A DNA stretch of 64,000 nt, taken from the NCBI GenBank assembly GCA_029319145.1, contig CP119753.1, forward strand, positions 1,736,001 through 1,800,000, in the 5' to 3' direction. Origin of the DNA: Microbacter sp. GSS18. GTDB taxonomy: Bacteria > Actinomycetota > Actinomycetes > Actinomycetales > Microbacteriaceae. The notes below the pieces were generated by a model. That model did no database searches, was not told the DNA's origin, and was given only the letters and a program-made list of their open reading frames with translations. Position 1 is the first letter of the stretch; every line of letters starts with the position of its first letter. This document shows, piece by piece, positions 39,671-47,820 of the stretch. The translations under genes were made by a program, and so were the position numbers.

Positions 39671-42454
39671 CTATGCAACCGGTGCCCGAACGAGGGCATC
39701 CAAACGGCGCACGAGGCTCTCACGAGCCGACGCCCGTCGGCCGTCGGCGACGAGGTCAGCCACCGTCCGCCCCGGCAGCCACCGGGTGTGTGCGCAGATA
39801 TCGTCGGCGAGCGCCGGATCGACCTCGGCGAGCGACTCGCGCAGCGCTCGATAGGCGCGGGGGTCGTCGATCAGTTCGGCCAGCGAACTCGCGAGCGAGA
39901 CGGGAGCAGTCGCGGGCGGCGACTCGATCTCCGCCTCCCAGTGGTGAATGCCGGAGCCCACGGACGCTCGCAGACCGTCGGGGAGTTCGACGAGCGCGGT
40001 CGTGTTGGGAGGCACGACCGCATTCACGACGATCGTGTGGCCCTGCCGGCGCCAATCGACGCGGGCGCGCCCGTACGGGGTGACGTGCTCGGCGTATGCG
40101 TCGTCGATGCCCGGGAGGGGGACCGGCGCGATGCGCATCACGCGGTACCCGGGTTCTGCAGGGGCGAGGCCGGCGACCGAGCGGTGAAGCCAGTCGGCGA
40201 CGGCCCCGAACGCGTAGTGATTGAAGGACGTCATTCCGCCGGGGTTCACCGCGCCGTCCGGCAGAAGGGAGTCCCACCGCTCCCAGATCGTGGTGGCTCC
40301 CATGGCGACGGCGTAGAGCCAGGAGGGGTTCTCTGTCTGCATCAAGAGGCGCGACGCCTCGCGATGCTTCCCCGCCTGTGTGAGCGCATCCTGAATCAGC
40401 GGGGTTCCCACGAACCCGGTGCCGATTCGATACCCACGTTCCCGGACGAGCTCCGCGAGTCGGGCGGCCATCCGCGTTCGGGCTTCCTCGGGCGCCAATC
40501 CGAACACGAGCGCCAGGGCGTACGCCGTCTGCGAGTCGGACATCATCCGTCCGGAGGGCGTGATGAATTCCTCCGCGAACGCGCGTCGCACGGATTCCTC
40601 CATCGCGGCGAAACGCCCGGCGTCCTCTTTCCTGCCGAGGATCGCGGCCATCCGCGCCGCGATCTGCGCGGAACGGAACAGATACGCCGTCGCGACGATG
40701 TCGGGCTGGGTGGCGCCCTCCCCCGCGTTGTCGGGCGGAGCGGTCGGGTCGAGCCAGTCACCGAACTGGAAGTCGCCTGACCACAGACTGTCCGCCCCGG
40801 CGCTGTCGGCCATCACGTCGAGCCAGGCCACGACGCTCGCGTACTGATCCGCGAGGATGTCGCGGTCTCCGTACCGCTCGTGCAGCACCCAGGGCACGAC
40901 AGCAGCGGCGTCGCCCCACGCGGCTGCGGGAACGGGGGCGGCGAGGACGTTCGGCACGACGAACGGCACCACACCATCCAGTTCCCGCTGCTCCAGAGCG
41001 AGGTCGCGCAGCCAGGAGGAGAGAAAGCCGCGGACGTCGTAGAGGAATGCGGCCGCCGGCGCGAAGACCTGAGCGTCGCCCGTCCATCCCAGGCGCTCGT
41101 CGCGCTGCGGGCAGTCCGTGGGTATCGACAGGAAGTTGCCGCGCATGCTCCACACGACGTTCTCGTGCAGTCTCGTGACGAGGGGATCCGAGCATCCGAA
41201 CCACCCGGTTCGCTCCATGTCACTGTGGATGACAACAGCGGTCACGGCATCGGGGTCGAATTCGCCGGGCCAGCCCGAGATCTCGGCGTAGCGGAAGCCA
41301 TGGAAGGTGAACTCCGGTTCCCAGACCTCTTCACCGCCGCCGTGGAGGACATACGAGTCGGTCGCAGCCGCGTTCCGCAACGGGCGCAGCGCGAGTTCGC
41401 CGTCCTCGAGGACCTCCGCGTGCCGCAGAGTCACCGTCGTGCCCCGCGCGCCGCTGACGCGAATGCGGAGGCGACCGACGAGGTTCTGTCCGAAGTCGAC
41501 GATCGTGCGCCCCTCTTCCGACCGGAGGACATCCTGAACGGCGATCTCCTGAGTCCGGCGAACGGCCGGCGATCTGCGCGCCTCGGGTGTCGGCAGATCG
41601 TCGACGACCGCCGCGGGCACCCACTGCGAGTCATCGAATCCCGGACGTGAGAACCCGGGAAGCGCCCGCCTCCCGTCATGCTGTTCGCCCTGGTAGATCC
41701 CGCTCGCACCGGCGGGGCCCGTCGCTGTGCGCCAGGTGGGATCGGTGACGACCGTGAGCTCTGTTCCGTCTGCGAATTCGATCACCACGTTGACCGCGAC
41801 GCACGGCTGGTCACGATAGACGCGCCGCTGGCGACTGGAGGGGCCGTAGGACTCGGTCGCCCATCCGCCGGCGAAGCGGATGCCGATTGCGTTGGCACCC
41901 TGCTCGATCAGTCGAGTGACATCGGTGGTCTCGTGCACCACGCGGTGCTGGTAGGCCGTCCAGCCTGGCTTGAGCACCTGGTCGTCGACGTCGGTCCCGT
42001 TTATCGCGACCTGATAGGCGCCGAGCGCCGTGGCGTACAGAGTGGCGCGGCGCACCGGGCCCTCGACATGGAACTCGGTACGCGCGAGCCCGGGCTGCGC
42101 GATGTCGCTCGGCGAGGGGAGCGCGATCGCGCTCGCCTGCCAGTCGCCGTCTGCGAGGAATCCGCCGATGACCTCGACCGGCTCGCTCCATTCGCCGCGA
42201 TCGCCGTCTGCACCGGTCACGCGCACGCGTACGGTGGCGACTTCGCGCGGAGCGAGAGGGGCGAACGGCCACGGCACGAGGACGGAGTCCGCGCCCGCCA
42301 GTGCGATGCGAGTGGTACCGTCGCGTTCGACCTCCGCCGACGCTTGCAGCCAGTCGCGCTGCTCCGTCGTCGTGATCCAGGTGAGCGGCGGGGTGGGCGT
42401 CGGCACGAATCCGTCGCCGGACGGCTGCTCGATGCGCACTGCCGTGGAGATCAT
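39671..42454 (-). CDS. Alpha-L-rhamnosidase, GH78, with N-terminal Ig-like domain
   Basis: A 927-residue GH78 enzyme and the longest of three in the window. It has the full classical layout: an N-terminal Ig-like domain (about 10-105, with PLTWITTTEQRDWLQASAEV), then the sandwich with INGTDVDDQVLKPGWTAYQHR, a second with IVDFGQNLVGRLRIRVSGARG, and the catalytic barrel with DCPQRDERLGWTGD (general acid Glu453) and IWERWD (base Glu725). A C-terminal sandwich and a tail of about 90 residues end it. No signal peptide, so cytoplasmic. ATG with AAGGAACGAGG upstream. It heads an operon with LacI; a CGTGAACGGTCACG operator lies 33 bases before its start. Confidence 0.92.
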   Translation of the reverse strand: MISTAVRIEQPSGDGFVPTPTPPLTWITTTEQRDWLQASAEVERDGTTRIALAGADSVLVPWPFAPLAPREVATVRVRVTGADGDRGEWSEPVEVIGGFLADGDWQASAIALPSPSDIAQPGLARTEFHVEGPVRRATLYATALGAYQVAINGTDVDDQVLKPGWTAYQHRVVHETTDVTRLIEQGANAIGIRFAGGWATESYGPSSRQRRVYRDQPCVAVNVVIEFADGTELTVVTDPTWRTATGPAGASGIYQGEQHDGRRALPGFSRPGFDDSQWVPAAVVDDLPTPEARRSPAVRRTQEIAVQDVLRSEEGRTIVDFGQNLVGRLRIRVSGARGTTVTLRHAEVLEDGELALRPLRNAAATDSYVLHGGGEEVWEPEFTFHGFRYAEISGWPGEFDPDAVTAVVIHSDMERTGWFGCSDPLVTRLHENVVWSMRGNFLSIPTDCPQRDERLGWTGDAQVFAPAAAFLYDVRGFLSSWLRDLALEQRELDGVVPFVVPNVLAAPVPAAAWGDAAAVVPWVLHERYGDRDILADQYASVVAWLDVMADSAGADSLWSGDFQFGDWLDPTAPPDNAGEGATQPDIVATAYLFRSAQIAARMAAILGRKEDAGRFAAMEESVRRAFAEEFITPSGRMMSDSQTAYALALVFGLAPEEARTRMAARLAELVRERGYRIGTGFVGTPLIQDALTQAGKHREASRLLMQTENPSWLYAVAMGATTIWERWDSLLPDGAVNPGGMTSFNHYAFGAVADWLHRSVAGLAPAEPGYRVMRIAPVPLPGIDDAYAEHVTPYGRARVDWRRQGHTIVVNAVVPPNTTALVELPDGLRASVGSGIHHWEAEIESPPATAPVSLASSLAELIDDPRAYRALRESLAEVDPALADDICAHTRWLPGRTVADLVADGRRASARESLVRRLDALVRAPVA

Positions 42455-42486
42455 CCTCGTTCCTTTCGGGGCGGCCACGCCGGGAG

Positions 42487-42500
42487 CGTGAACGGTCACG
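42487..42500. promoter_or_regulatory. LacI-type operator, CGTGAACGGTCACG
   Basis: Matches CGTGACCGGTCACG at 13 of 14 positions. It lies 33 bases upstream of the GH78 start, just after the MFS gene stop. It would give autoregulation of the GH78-LacI operon. Confidence 0.65.
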
Positions 42501-42503
42501 ATG

Positions 42504-43787
42504 CTAGGCGGCGGCGTCTCGGCCCTCAAACTGCTGGTTGATGCCGGGCTCATGGATGACGAATCGGACTCGGCTCGACGGGTGCCGACGGATGCTCTGT
42601 GACGCCACCATCCAGGCGACGCCCACCGCGAAGGCGGCGAGCGCTGCGCACGCGCTGAGCAGGACCGCTGTGCGCGCGCCGAGGTTCGCCGCCACCCAGC
42701 CCACGATCGGCGCCCCGATCGGCGTCGCGCCGACCAGGATCGCCATATACAGAGCGAGGACCCGTCCCCGCAGCTCGGGGGGCGTCCTCGTCTGCACATA
42801 CCCGTTCGCCGTGGTCATCATCGTCTCGAGCGCGAGCCCGAAGACGACGAGCGTGAGCGCATAGCCCAGGTACGTCGGCATGAACGCACCGATGGTCGCC
42901 ACGACTGCCATCACCCCGGTCGCCGTCACGACGGCGTGGAATCGCGCGCTCGTGCGCTGGGCGGCGACCAGCGCACCCACGAACGCGCCGACCGCCACGA
43001 ACGAGGTCAGCAGGCCGAAGCCGTCTGCGTCGCGCTCGAACTCGAGCGCCATGGTCGACGCCATGATCGCGAAGTTCATCCCGAATGCGCCGATCAGCGC
43101 CGCCATGACGGTGAGCGCGACGAAGTCACGGCGGACCGCGAGATACCGTACACCGGCCGTGAACCCCTGCTGAGGGCGGGCGGATCCGGCTCTCTGAGGC
43201 CCTCCGGGTCCCATCACGCCGAGTGCGGTGAGCATGGCGACGAAGGTCACTCCGTTGATCACGAACACCCACCCGGTGCCCACCGCGACGATCAGGACGC
43301 CGGCGATGGCGGGACCGATCATCCGCGCGCCGTTGAAGGAGGCCGCATTCAGAGCGATCGCATTGGAAGCGTCCTCCCACGACACCAGGTCGGACACGAA
43401 CGCCTGACGCGCCGGGCCGTCGAACGCGATCACGATGCCGAGCACGAGCGCGAACCCGTACATCATCGGCTGCGTCAACACGTCGGCCAGGATCATCGCG
43501 CCGATCGAGACGGCGAGCATCATGGATGCCGCCTGGGTCATCATCAGAAGCAGCCGACGATCGACAGCGTCGGCGACCCAGCCGGCCACGCTCACCAGGA
43601 GCAGGGGCGGAGCGAACTGGAGAGCCATGGTGAATCCCATGGCGGTCGCGTCGTGGTCCGTCAGCACCGTGAGCACGACCCAGTTCATCGCCGTCGCCTG
43701 CATCCAGGTGCCGACGTTGGAGACGGCTCCCCCGATGAACCAGACCCGGAATCGGCGCGAGCGCAGGGATCGCACGACCCCGATCAT
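42504..43787 (-). CDS. MFS transporter, enterobactin-exporter (MFS_3) type
   Basis: A 427-residue major-facilitator protein with 12 segments. RSRRFRVWFIGGAVSNVGTWMQATAMNWVVL at the N-terminus is the hallmark of the EntS/MFS_3 drug or siderophore exporter branch; it also has GWVADAVDRRLLL and ELRGRVLALYM loops. Its ATG overlaps the stop of the upstream MarR gene by four bases, so the MarR protein and pump are co-expressed, typical of a substrate-inducible efflux unit. Possible role: export of toxic phenolic aglycones or sugars. Substrate inferred. Confidence 0.85.
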   Translation of the reverse strand: MIGVVRSLRSRRFRVWFIGGAVSNVGTWMQATAMNWVVLTVLTDHDATAMGFTMALQFAPPLLLVSVAGWVADAVDRRLLLMMTQAASMMLAVSIGAMILADVLTQPMMYGFALVLGIVIAFDGPARQAFVSDLVSWEDASNAIALNAASFNGARMIGPAIAGVLIVAVGTGWVFVINGVTFVAMLTALGVMGPGGPQRAGSARPQQGFTAGVRYLAVRRDFVALTVMAALIGAFGMNFAIMASTMALEFERDADGFGLLTSFVAVGAFVGALVAAQRTSARFHAVVTATGVMAVVATIGAFMPTYLGYALTLVVFGLALETMMTTANGYVQTRTPPELRGRVLALYMAILVGATPIGAPIVGWVAANLGARTAVLLSACAALAAFAVGVAWMVASQSIRRHPSSRVRFVIHEPGINQQFEGRDAAA

Positions 43788-44221
43788 CGGTCGGCGATCG
43801 CGTGCATGAGAGCCGTCGCGCGTGCCAGAAGCTCGCGGTCCGCTTCGGGCAGTTCGGAGAGCGCTTCGTCCATCCATGAGTCACGTCGCCGGATGGTGTC
43901 GCGAACGACCTCGGCGCCGAGTTCGGTCAGGCCGATCCGGACCTTCCTCCGGTCGACGGCGTCGGTCGTTCGCACGACGTATCCGGCGGCCTCGAGGGCA
44001 TTGACCGCATAGTTCATGGATGGAGCCGTGACCCGCTCGCGGTCGGCCAGTTCACCGAGCGTGTGAGGACCATGACTGCTGATCGCCGAGAGCACAGCGA
44101 AGTGCGCGTCGCTCATGGTGTCGACCGCGCGCTCCGCGCGAAGGCGCCGTGAGAGCCGGAATGCAGCCATCCGAAGGTCGAATCCGAGTCCGGAGGCGGG
44201 GGCTGCTGATGTCGATCGCAT
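43784..44221 (-). CDS. MarR-family transcriptional repressor
   Basis: A 145-residue MarR protein with the winged helix-turn-helix HFAVLSAISSHGPHTLGELADRERVTAPSMNYAVNALEAAGYVVRTTDAVDRRKVRIGLT (about 43-102). The ATG at 44221 was chosen because AAGGA lies seven bases upstream; a start six bases earlier is possible. First gene of an operon with an MFS exporter (ATGA overlap). Two adjacent palindromes at 44232-44257 overlap its own promoter, fitting autorepression relieved by a phenolic or other small ligand. Confidence 0.88.
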   Translation of the reverse strand: MRSTSAAPASGLGFDLRMAAFRLSRRLRAERAVDTMSDAHFAVLSAISSHGPHTLGELADRERVTAPSMNYAVNALEAAGYVVRTTDAVDRRKVRIGLTELGAEVVRDTIRRRDSWMDEALSELPEADRELLARATALMHAIADR

Positions 44222-44231
44222 CTCCATTTCC

Positions 44232-44257
44232 TTAGAGTATCTAATTAGAGCCTCTAA
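44232..44257. promoter_or_regulatory. Tandem MarR operator
   Basis: Two directly adjoining 13-bp palindromes, TTAGA-GTA-TCTAA (44232-44244) and TTAGAG-C-CTCTAA (44245-44257). They start 11 bases upstream of the MarR start and are the most A+T-rich bases around, so they probably also hold the -10 element. Probable autorepression site of the MarR-MFS operon. Confidence 0.75.
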
Positions 44258-44314
44258 CCATAGATGTATCGCTGCCGGCCCGCGGCTCTGCGCGTGCCAG
44301 GCTATGCTGAACCG

Positions 44315-44326
44315 GCAACCGGTTGC
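44315..44326. promoter_or_regulatory. Operator GCAACCGGTTGC before the GH1 gene
   Basis: A perfect 12-bp palindrome with central CG, about 36 bases before the GH1 start and just after a TATGCT -10-like hexamer (44303-44308). Related GCAA-N4-TTGC elements are at 12109, 53055 and 53101. No LacI gene is adjacent. Confidence 0.6.
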
Positions 44327-44361
44327 ATGCAACGCCGCACACCACTGCCGGAAGGACACCC

Positions 44362-45738
44362 ATGCACCTCCCCAACCGCCTCATCCTGGGTGCAGCCACC
44401 GCCGCCTACCAGATCGAGGGCGCCGTCGACGCGGATGGCCGCGGCAGGTCCATCTGGGACACATATGCGCACACACCCGGGCGCATCAAGGACGCCACGA
44501 ACGCAGATGTCGCGCTCGATCACTACCACCGACTCGAGGACGACCTTGATCTCATCGCCGGCCTCGGCCTCGAGGCCTACCGGTTCTCCATCGCGTGGCC
44601 CCGCATCATCCCCGCTGGCACGGGGACGGTGAACCCGGCCGGAATCGACTTCTACGCCCGCTTGGTCGACGGTCTCCTCGCGCGCGGCATACGCCCCATG
44701 GCGACGCTGTACCACTGGGACCTCCCGCAGACCTTGGAAGACCGCGGCGGATGGCCCGAGCGCGCCACGGCCGACGCGTTCGCCGAGTACGCGGGCGTGG
44801 TCGGCGCGGCCCTGGGGGATCGCGTCGATACGTGGACCACGTTCAACGAGCCATGGGGATCGGCGTACCTGGGCTACGCCTCGGGTGCGCATGCGCCGGG
44901 CCGAGAAGACGCCGCAGCAGCGTTCCGCGCCGTCCACCACCTCAACCTCGCGCACGGCCTCGGCCTTCAGGCGCTTCGCGACGTCGTATCTCCTGACGCC
45001 GTCCTCTCCACCACCCTCAACCTGCACACCTTCCGGCCGTCGGGACCGACCGGCGAAGAGGCACAGGGACGGCTGGATGCGATCGCGAACGAGGCATTCC
45101 TCGCGCCGCTTCTCGACGGACGGCTGAGCGAGCGCCTCGTCGGACTGACGCAGCGCATCACCGACTGGGGCTTCGTCCGGGACGAGGACCTGAGCGTGAT
45201 CAGCACCCCGATGGACGCGCTCGGGATCAACTACTACTACACGAACTCCGTGCGGATGCGTCCCGACGGCGCGGCCGTGTCACCGGGCGCCCAGTGGCCC
45301 GGTGCCGAAGGCATCGAGATCCTCTCGAAGGCTCCGCCGCTCACCGAGATGGGCTGGAACATCGACCCCGCGGGGCTCACGGAGCTCCTGCTGTCGCTGC
45401 ACAAGCGGGCCCCGGGCCTGCCTCTGATGATCACCGAGAACGGAGCGGCGTTCCCTGACTCGGTGGATGGGAACGGTCGGGTTCGAGACGCGGACCGCAT
45501 CGGCTATCTGCGCAGTCACCTCGAAGCGACGGTGACGGCGATCGAAGCCGGAGTGGACGTGCGCGCGTTCCTCGTCTGGACGCTCATCGACAACTTCGAG
45601 TGGAGTCTCGGCTTCGCGAAGCGCTTCGGGCTGTACCGTGTCGAGCCGCAGTCGCTGCGCCGGGTGGCGAAGGACAGCGCGTGCTGGTTCCGCGACGTGA
45701 TCGCCAGCCGTGACACGACAGTGCCGGTGCCGGCATGA
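44362..45738 (+). CDS. Beta-glucosidase, glycoside hydrolase family 1
   Basis: A 458-residue GH1 enzyme of standard length with the family opening LPNRLILGAATAAYQIEGAVDADGRGRSIWD. Acid/base Glu163 in TTFNEPW and nucleophile Glu359 in MITENG; also YHWDLPQ and the C-terminal LIDNFEWSLGF. No signal peptide. Close to characterised actinobacterial beta-glucosidases, so hydrolysis of beta-glucosides is likely. ATG with GGAAGGA upstream. The next gene, a membrane protein, overlaps its stop by four bases. Promoter has a GCAACCGGTTGC operator. Confidence 0.92.
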   Translation: MHLPNRLILGAATAAYQIEGAVDADGRGRSIWDTYAHTPGRIKDATNADVALDHYHRLEDDLDLIAGLGLEAYRFSIAWPRIIPAGTGTVNPAGIDFYARLVDGLLARGIRPMATLYHWDLPQTLEDRGGWPERATADAFAEYAGVVGAALGDRVDTWTTFNEPWGSAYLGYASGAHAPGREDAAAAFRAVHHLNLAHGLGLQALRDVVSPDAVLSTTLNLHTFRPSGPTGEEAQGRLDAIANEAFLAPLLDGRLSERLVGLTQRITDWGFVRDEDLSVISTPMDALGINYYYTNSVRMRPDGAAVSPGAQWPGAEGIEILSKAPPLTEMGWNIDPAGLTELLLSLHKRAPGLPLMITENGAAFPDSVDGNGRVRDADRIGYLRSHLEATVTAIEAGVDVRAFLVWTLIDNFEWSLGFAKRFGLYRVEPQSLRRVAKDSACWFRDVIASRDTTVPVPA

Positions 45739-46268
45739 GCGGCCGCAGTCGGCGAGGGCGCGTCTCCCGGTTCTCGGGCCGCGCGTCGGCGGGTGAGCGA
45801 GCCGACTCGATCCGCGAAGCGATCTACGTCGCATTCACGCTCCTGGCGGTGCTTGTGGTGAACCTGTCGCACGGCGCCGAGCATCCCGCCGCCGTCGCGG
45901 GGACGCTCGCCCTGACCGGCGGCGCGCTTGCCGTGACGATGTTCGCTGCCGACGCCGTATCGCACATCGTCGCGCACGACAGAGCCATGACGTCTGCGGA
46001 GTGGCGCCACGCCGCGCGCGCCTCCTTCGGACCGCTTGTGCTGATCGTCGTTCCCGTCGCGGTCCTGCTGATCAGCGAAGCCGGCGTCTGGTCGGAGCAG
46101 ACGGCGCTGACCCTGGCGATCCTGAGCGTGGCCGTGGGGCTGTGTTCCGTCGGCTGGCTGGCGGTCCGCGGGATCACGGCGACGACTCTCCGTCGTGCCG
46201 TGCTGGCCGTCGGCTTGGCGGCTGTCGCCGCGGCCGTCATCGGGATCCAGGTGCTGGCGCACGGCTGA
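45735..46268 (+). CDS. Membrane protein, four to five segments, unknown function
   Basis: A 177-residue membrane protein with a basic N-terminus (SGRSRRGRVSR), then segments at AIYVAFTLLAVLVVNL, TLALTGGALAVTMFAADAVSHIVA, GPLVLIVVPVAVLLI, TALTLAILSVAVGLCSVGWLAV and AVLAVGLAAVAAAVIGIQVL. A histidine-containing DAVSHIVAHDRAMTSAEW loop follows the second. Coupled to the GH1 gene by an ATGA overlap. Its last 32 bases overlap the 3' end of the convergent TetR gene. No family recognised. Confidence 0.65.
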   Translation: MSGRSRRGRVSRFSGRASAGERADSIREAIYVAFTLLAVLVVNLSHGAEHPAAVAGTLALTGGALAVTMFAADAVSHIVAHDRAMTSAEWRHAARASFGPLVLIVVPVAVLLISEAGVWSEQTALTLAILSVAVGLCSVGWLAVRGITATTLRRAVLAVGLAAVAAAVIGIQVLAHG

Positions 46269-46950
46269 CCGGCGCCTCTTCCGCGACCCCCAGGTCCGCC
46301 CTCATGCCGCGCAGCAGATGGCTCAGACCGAAATCGAACTCCTCGGCGAGCGGCCGGGGCAGGTACGGCGCGATCCGGGTCAGGTGAGGGTACACGCCGG
46401 GCTCGATGGGGTACGACGGCGGCGGTGGATCGTCCCGCCCGGCCGACTGCATCGCGAAGCCGAGGGTGTAACGCGCCAGCGTCGCGACCGCGGTGGCGGC
46501 CTTCTCGGGCGGCATGCCCGTGCGCAGCAGAGCCCGCGTGATCCGTTCGCGGAGGGCGAGCGCGTGCGGGCCTGTCGGGATCCGCTCGATGAGGAGGATC
46601 GCGACGCTCCGGTGCTGTGCGATGGTCTCGAAGATCGCGGTGGCCGTTCGATGGCAGACGACGTCCCAGGGCTCTTCGTCATCCTGTTCGACGGGCGGCA
46701 GCTCGACGTCGGCGAGCATCCGGTCGATGACCAGGCCGATCAGCTCGGCCCGGCCGCTCACGTGCCGGTAGAGGGTCGCCGTGCCCGACGAGAGCCTCTC
46801 CGCGAGTGCGCGCAGGCTCAGCGCATCCGCGCCCTCCTCGTCGACGATCTGCAGCGCGGTGTCGACGATCCGCTCTCGCGGGATCCGCGGGCGACCGGGT
46901 CCGCGCTTCGCCGTGGCGCTCGGGGGATCGGCGGGCGAGGGAGTGGTCAT
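46237..46950 (-). CDS. TetR-family regulator with a tetracycline-repressor-like C-domain
   Basis: A 237-residue TetR protein. A basic N-terminal tail is followed by helix-turn-helix RERIVDTALQIVDEEGADALSLRALAERLSSGTATLYRHVSGRAELIGLVI (about 27-77), whose GTATLYRHV is typical of the TetR/TetR_C subgroup. The rest is a large helical ligand domain. Last gene of the monooxygenase-hydrolase-amidohydrolase unit and convergent (32-base overlap) with a membrane-protein gene. It probably controls that unit through the palindrome at 50597. Confidence 0.85.
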   Translation of the reverse strand: MTTPSPADPPSATAKRGPGRPRIPRERIVDTALQIVDEEGADALSLRALAERLSSGTATLYRHVSGRAELIGLVIDRMLADVELPPVEQDDEEPWDVVCHRTATAIFETIAQHRSVAILLIERIPTGPHALALRERITRALLRTGMPPEKAATAVATLARYTLGFAMQSAGRDDPPPPSYPIEPGVYPHLTRIAPYLPRPLAEEFDFGLSHLLRGMRADLGVAEEAPVSRAPAPGSR

Positions 46951-47000
46951 GGTCCCACCCACGGTACCGGCTCAGCCCTTCGACCCCGGCGCGCACACGT

Positions 47001-47807
47001 CTACTCCCACCCGATCCAGTCCGAGATCCCCCGGCCCATCACGAGTTCGAGATCCTGGCCGCGCAGCCACGGCAGATGGTCGATGAACATCGTCACGAGC
47101 TCGCTCCACGAAGCCGACTGCCGCGTGATGTCTGTGCCCCAGAACGTCCGAGCGGGTCCGTAGGCATCGAAGGTGCGGCGCAGGATCTCATGCGTGCTCG
47201 GGAAGGGATACTCGTCGACGGCGGCGCCCACGATGCCCGTCGCCTTGACGGAGATGTTGGGGTGCGCAGACAGCGAGAGGAGCGCATCGAGGTGGGCGGC
47301 CGCCTCCGGCAGCTTCTCGAACGGGCCGATCGCCAGGTGGTCCAGCGCCAGACGCAGGCCCGGGAACCTCTGGGCGATGCCGCCGACCAGCGGGAGGTGA
47401 TCGGGCATGACCATGAGCGCGACGGGGGTGTCGCGCCTCTGGGCGCGCCTCCACAGCCAGTCCAGCGAGCCCGACGCCAGGAGCCCCCCGGCCTGCGGCG
47501 CGTAGAGGACAAGTCGCAGCCCGCGCACACCGGGTCTGGCGAGCATCTCGTCGATCGCCGCCGGCGCGACGGTGCCGTCCACGGGGAACCACACCATCGT
47601 CGCGAAGCGGTCGGGGTGGGCGGCGGCCGCCCGTGCGCCGTACTCGTTCGCGCCCGGATCCCACAGCGCCGGGCAGTTCACCGCCCGGTCGACGCCGGCC
47701 TCGTCCATCTCGGCGAGGGCGCGCTCGATCGGGTACGGAGTCCGGTGGTGGTGGGGCGGTGCGGCGGGGACGGTCCACAGGTGGATCTGCGCGTCGGTGA
47801 TCTGCAT
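47001..47807 (-). CDS. Amidohydrolase, amidohydro_2 type
   Basis: A 268-residue (beta/alpha)8 metal-dependent hydrolase of the amidohydrolase-2 group. Opening DAQIHLWTVP (HxW version of the first metal motif), PGLRLALDHLAIGP for a middle histidine, NISVKATGI, and FWGTDITRQ for the final metal-binding aspartate. Relatives hydrolyse lactones (2-pyrone-4,6-dicarboxylate, sugar lactones) or decarboxylate hydroxybenzoates. Third gene of the FAD-monooxygenase operon, 13 bases after the alpha/beta hydrolase. Ring-cleavage-product lactone hydrolysis is a reasonable guess. Confidence 0.8.
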   Translation of the reverse strand: MQITDAQIHLWTVPAAPPHHHRTPYPIERALAEMDEAGVDRAVNCPALWDPGANEYGARAAAAHPDRFATMVWFPVDGTVAPAAIDEMLARPGVRGLRLVLYAPQAGGLLASGSLDWLWRRAQRRDTPVALMVMPDHLPLVGGIAQRFPGLRLALDHLAIGPFEKLPEAAAHLDALLSLSAHPNISVKATGIVGAAVDEYPFPSTHEILRRTFDAYGPARTFWGTDITRQSASWSELVTMFIDHLPWLRGQDLELVMGRGISDWIGWE

Positions 47808-47820
47808 GTCGCGTCCTCTC

